Source: Candidatus Solincola jinzensis (lineage in GTDB: Bacteria > Actinomycetota > Geothermincolia > Geothermincolales > RBG-13-55-18). From it: 25,707 nucleotides of DNA. The stretch is from positions 1 through 25,707 of the forward strand of contig JACVJG010000002.1 of assembly GCA_015711875.1 (NCBI GenBank), in the 5' to 3' direction. Below are positions 24,386 through 25,707 of the stretch, piece by piece. Numbering within the stretch: the stretch's first letter is position 1; every line of letters starts with the position of its first letter. Below the pieces are notes generated by a model that was not told where the DNA came from, ran no database searches, and saw only the letters and a program-made list of their open reading frames with translations. Position numbers and translations under genes: made by a program.

Positions 24386-25606
24386 ATGAAAGCGCTGACC
24401 TTCGAGTACAGCATACCGAAGTACCTGCTCACGGGGGCACTGTGTGAACGTAGGCCACAGGTTCTCACCTCATGGATGGCGCCCGCTCAGATCAGGGAGG
24501 TGGAGGAGCCCCGGCTCCTTGGCCCGGATTGGGTCAAGGTCAGACCGAAACTGTCGGGTTTCTGTGGCAGCGACCTGAGCATCGTGAAGTGCCACGAAAA
24601 CCTGACCTTGCAGCCTTTTGCCTCTTTCCCCTTCGTCATCGGTCATGAGGTCTGCGGTGAGATCGCTGAAAAAGGTGACGATGTCGAGGGATTCGATATC
24701 GGAGACAGGGTGACGGTCATGCCCGCCCTGGGATGTCTGCAGCGTCGCATCAAACCGCCATGCCGCGTGTGCGCCGACGGCAGCCACGGTTTATGCGAGA
24801 ACTGGACGGAGGGAGAGCTCGCACCCGGTATGTTCGTGGGCAACACCGCTGGTGTGCCGGGATTCATAAGCGAGATGGGGGTTGCACATGCAGCGCAGCT
24901 TTATCGCGTGCCCGAGGGGGTAAGTGATGACAACGCAGTGCTCACCGAGCCCTTTGCGGTAGCCCTGCACATGGTGCTGGGAAACCGCGTGCGACCAGGG
25001 GAGACGGTGATGGTCGTAGGGCACGGTGTTATGGGGCTTTGCACTGTCGCGGCATTGAAGGCCTTGTTCCCGGAAACGCGTATCCTGGGGGTAGAAGTGG
25101 ACCCCTTTCATTCCGAAGTCGCGAAAAACATGGGGGTAGAGGAGGTGCTTCGCCCGGGCGGCAAGGGTTTTTATAAGCGGGTTGCCGAACTGACTGGAGC
25201 GAAGATGTATACGCCGCTGCTCGCGAAGCCATTGCTTATCGGCGGCGTGGACCGCGTTTTCGATGCCGTGGGGTCGACGGAGACCCTGGAGTTCTCCCTG
25301 CGAGTTCTGGCGCACGCCGGTACGTATAACCTCCTGGGCATAAGCCCCATAAAGAAGGTGGACTGGACTCCGGTTTGGCTGAAGGAGCTGACCCTCAGGG
25401 GCATCTATGTCTACGGACGCGAGGAATTCAAGGGCGAGAGGATACACGCCTTTGAGCTGGCATTGAAGTTGTTTGCGGAGAAAAAGGTTGACCTGTCACA
25501 TTTGATCACCCATCGCTTCACGCTGGATGAGTGGCCGAAAGCGCTCGATACCGCCCTCAACAAGGGCCGTGAAAGAGCCATCAAGATCGTCTTCACGAAT
25601 TATTGA
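24386..25606 (+). CDS. Zinc-dependent alcohol dehydrogenase (medium-chain family)
   Basis: The 406-residue protein has the catalytic zinc ligands Cys60 (GFCGSD), His87-Glu88 (GHEVCGE) and Glu188 in LTEPFAVALH. A structural zinc cluster (Cys117, 126, 129 and 137) has a wider first spacing than the usual CxxCxxC. The Rossmann motif GHGVMG (212-217) binds NAD(P). Substrate range cannot be read; threonine- or sorbitol-dehydrogenase-like members look similar. ATG 24386 is preferred because AAGGGGG lies 7 bases upstream. A GTG at 24347 in the same frame would add 13 residues with no good site. No promoter is clear in the 121-base gap, so it may be cotranscribed with the crotonase. Confidence 0.92.
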   Translation: MKALTFEYSIPKYLLTGALCERRPQVLTSWMAPAQIREVEEPRLLGPDWVKVRPKLSGFCGSDLSIVKCHENLTLQPFASFPFVIGHEVCGEIAEKGDDVEGFDIGDRVTVMPALGCLQRRIKPPCRVCADGSHGLCENWTEGELAPGMFVGNTAGVPGFISEMGVAHAAQLYRVPEGVSDDNAVLTEPFAVALHMVLGNRVRPGETVMVVGHGVMGLCTVAALKALFPETRILGVEVDPFHSEVAKNMGVEEVLRPGGKGFYKRVAELTGAKMYTPLLAKPLLIGGVDRVFDAVGSTETLEFSLRVLAHAGTYNLLGISPIKKVDWTPVWLKELTLRGIYVYGREEFKGERIHAFELALKLFAEKKVDLSHLITHRFTLDEWPKALDTALNKGRERAIKIVFTNY

Positions 25607-25639
25607 TATACATATCGAGAGAATGCATCGCGAAAGCGA

Positions 25640-25663
25640 CTGGGCCGACCGCAGGAGGCCCAG
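25640..25663 (+). terminator. Hairpin after the alcohol dehydrogenase gene
   Basis: CTGGGCC (25640-25646) pairs with GGCCCAG (25657-25663) around a 10-nt loop. No T-run follows, so terminator activity is uncertain. The remaining bases to the window end are a GAGCGAGC-type low-complexity stretch. Confidence 0.3.
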
Positions 25664-25707
25664 CGGTGCCGGTCGCCTGGACGGAGTGAGCGAGCGCGAG
25701 CGAGCGG

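Noticed and set aside
25684..25707. GAGCGAGC low-complexity end as a repeat array
   Set aside because: Too short and cut by the window edge to judge.

Overview
The window looks like a chromosomal segment of a high-GC bacterium, most likely a deep-branching member of the Actinobacteriota. The main evidence is an actinobacterial-type integration host factor (mIHF) gene in the order pyr genes - mihF - gmk - rpoZ - coaBC. That order resembles the mycobacterial and wider actinobacterial locus. The NAD-linked class 1B dihydroorotate dehydrogenase pair (PyrK/PyrD) is more typical of anaerobes or facultative organisms. No phage, transposon, IS element, rRNA or CRISPR array was seen.

Positions 1-8909 hold the de novo UMP pathway on the + strand: a leader with a PyrR-binding RNA element and attenuator-like hairpin, then pyrR, pyrB, pyrC, a strongly diverged CarB-like gene, pyrK, pyrD and pyrE. 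carA and pyrF are absent. The gene in the carB slot has kept the CarB fold outline and a well-conserved C-terminal MGS allosteric domain, but has lost most ATP-grasp catalytic residues. It looks like a pseudoenzyme or regulatory paralogue, and it is the most unusual object in the window.

Positions 9007-12260 hold housekeeping genes: mihF with its own promoter, gmk, rpoZ, coaBC, a small uncharacterised gene with a possible OB fold, and tRNA-Leu(GAG) with a clear intrinsic terminator.

Positions 12261-19500 are less tightly packed. They contain an epoxide-hydrolase-like alpha/beta hydrolase (-), an unknown gene (+), an AMP-forming acyl-CoA ligase (-), a small protein with a striking alternating-histidine tail (+) and a large DUF2207-type membrane protein (-) with a duplicated extracytoplasmic domain.

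Positions 19587-25606 are all + strand: an SDR and an Old-Yellow-Enzyme/2,4-dienoyl-CoA-reductase-like flavoprotein in a two-gene operon, a low-molecular-weight phosphotyrosine-phosphatase-like protein with an insertion, a crotonase of the isomerase/PaaG type, and a zinc-dependent alcohol dehydrogenase. With the acyl-CoA ligase, this right half suggests breakdown of fatty, unsaturated or cyclic acids as CoA thioesters. The substrate cannot be read from the sequence.
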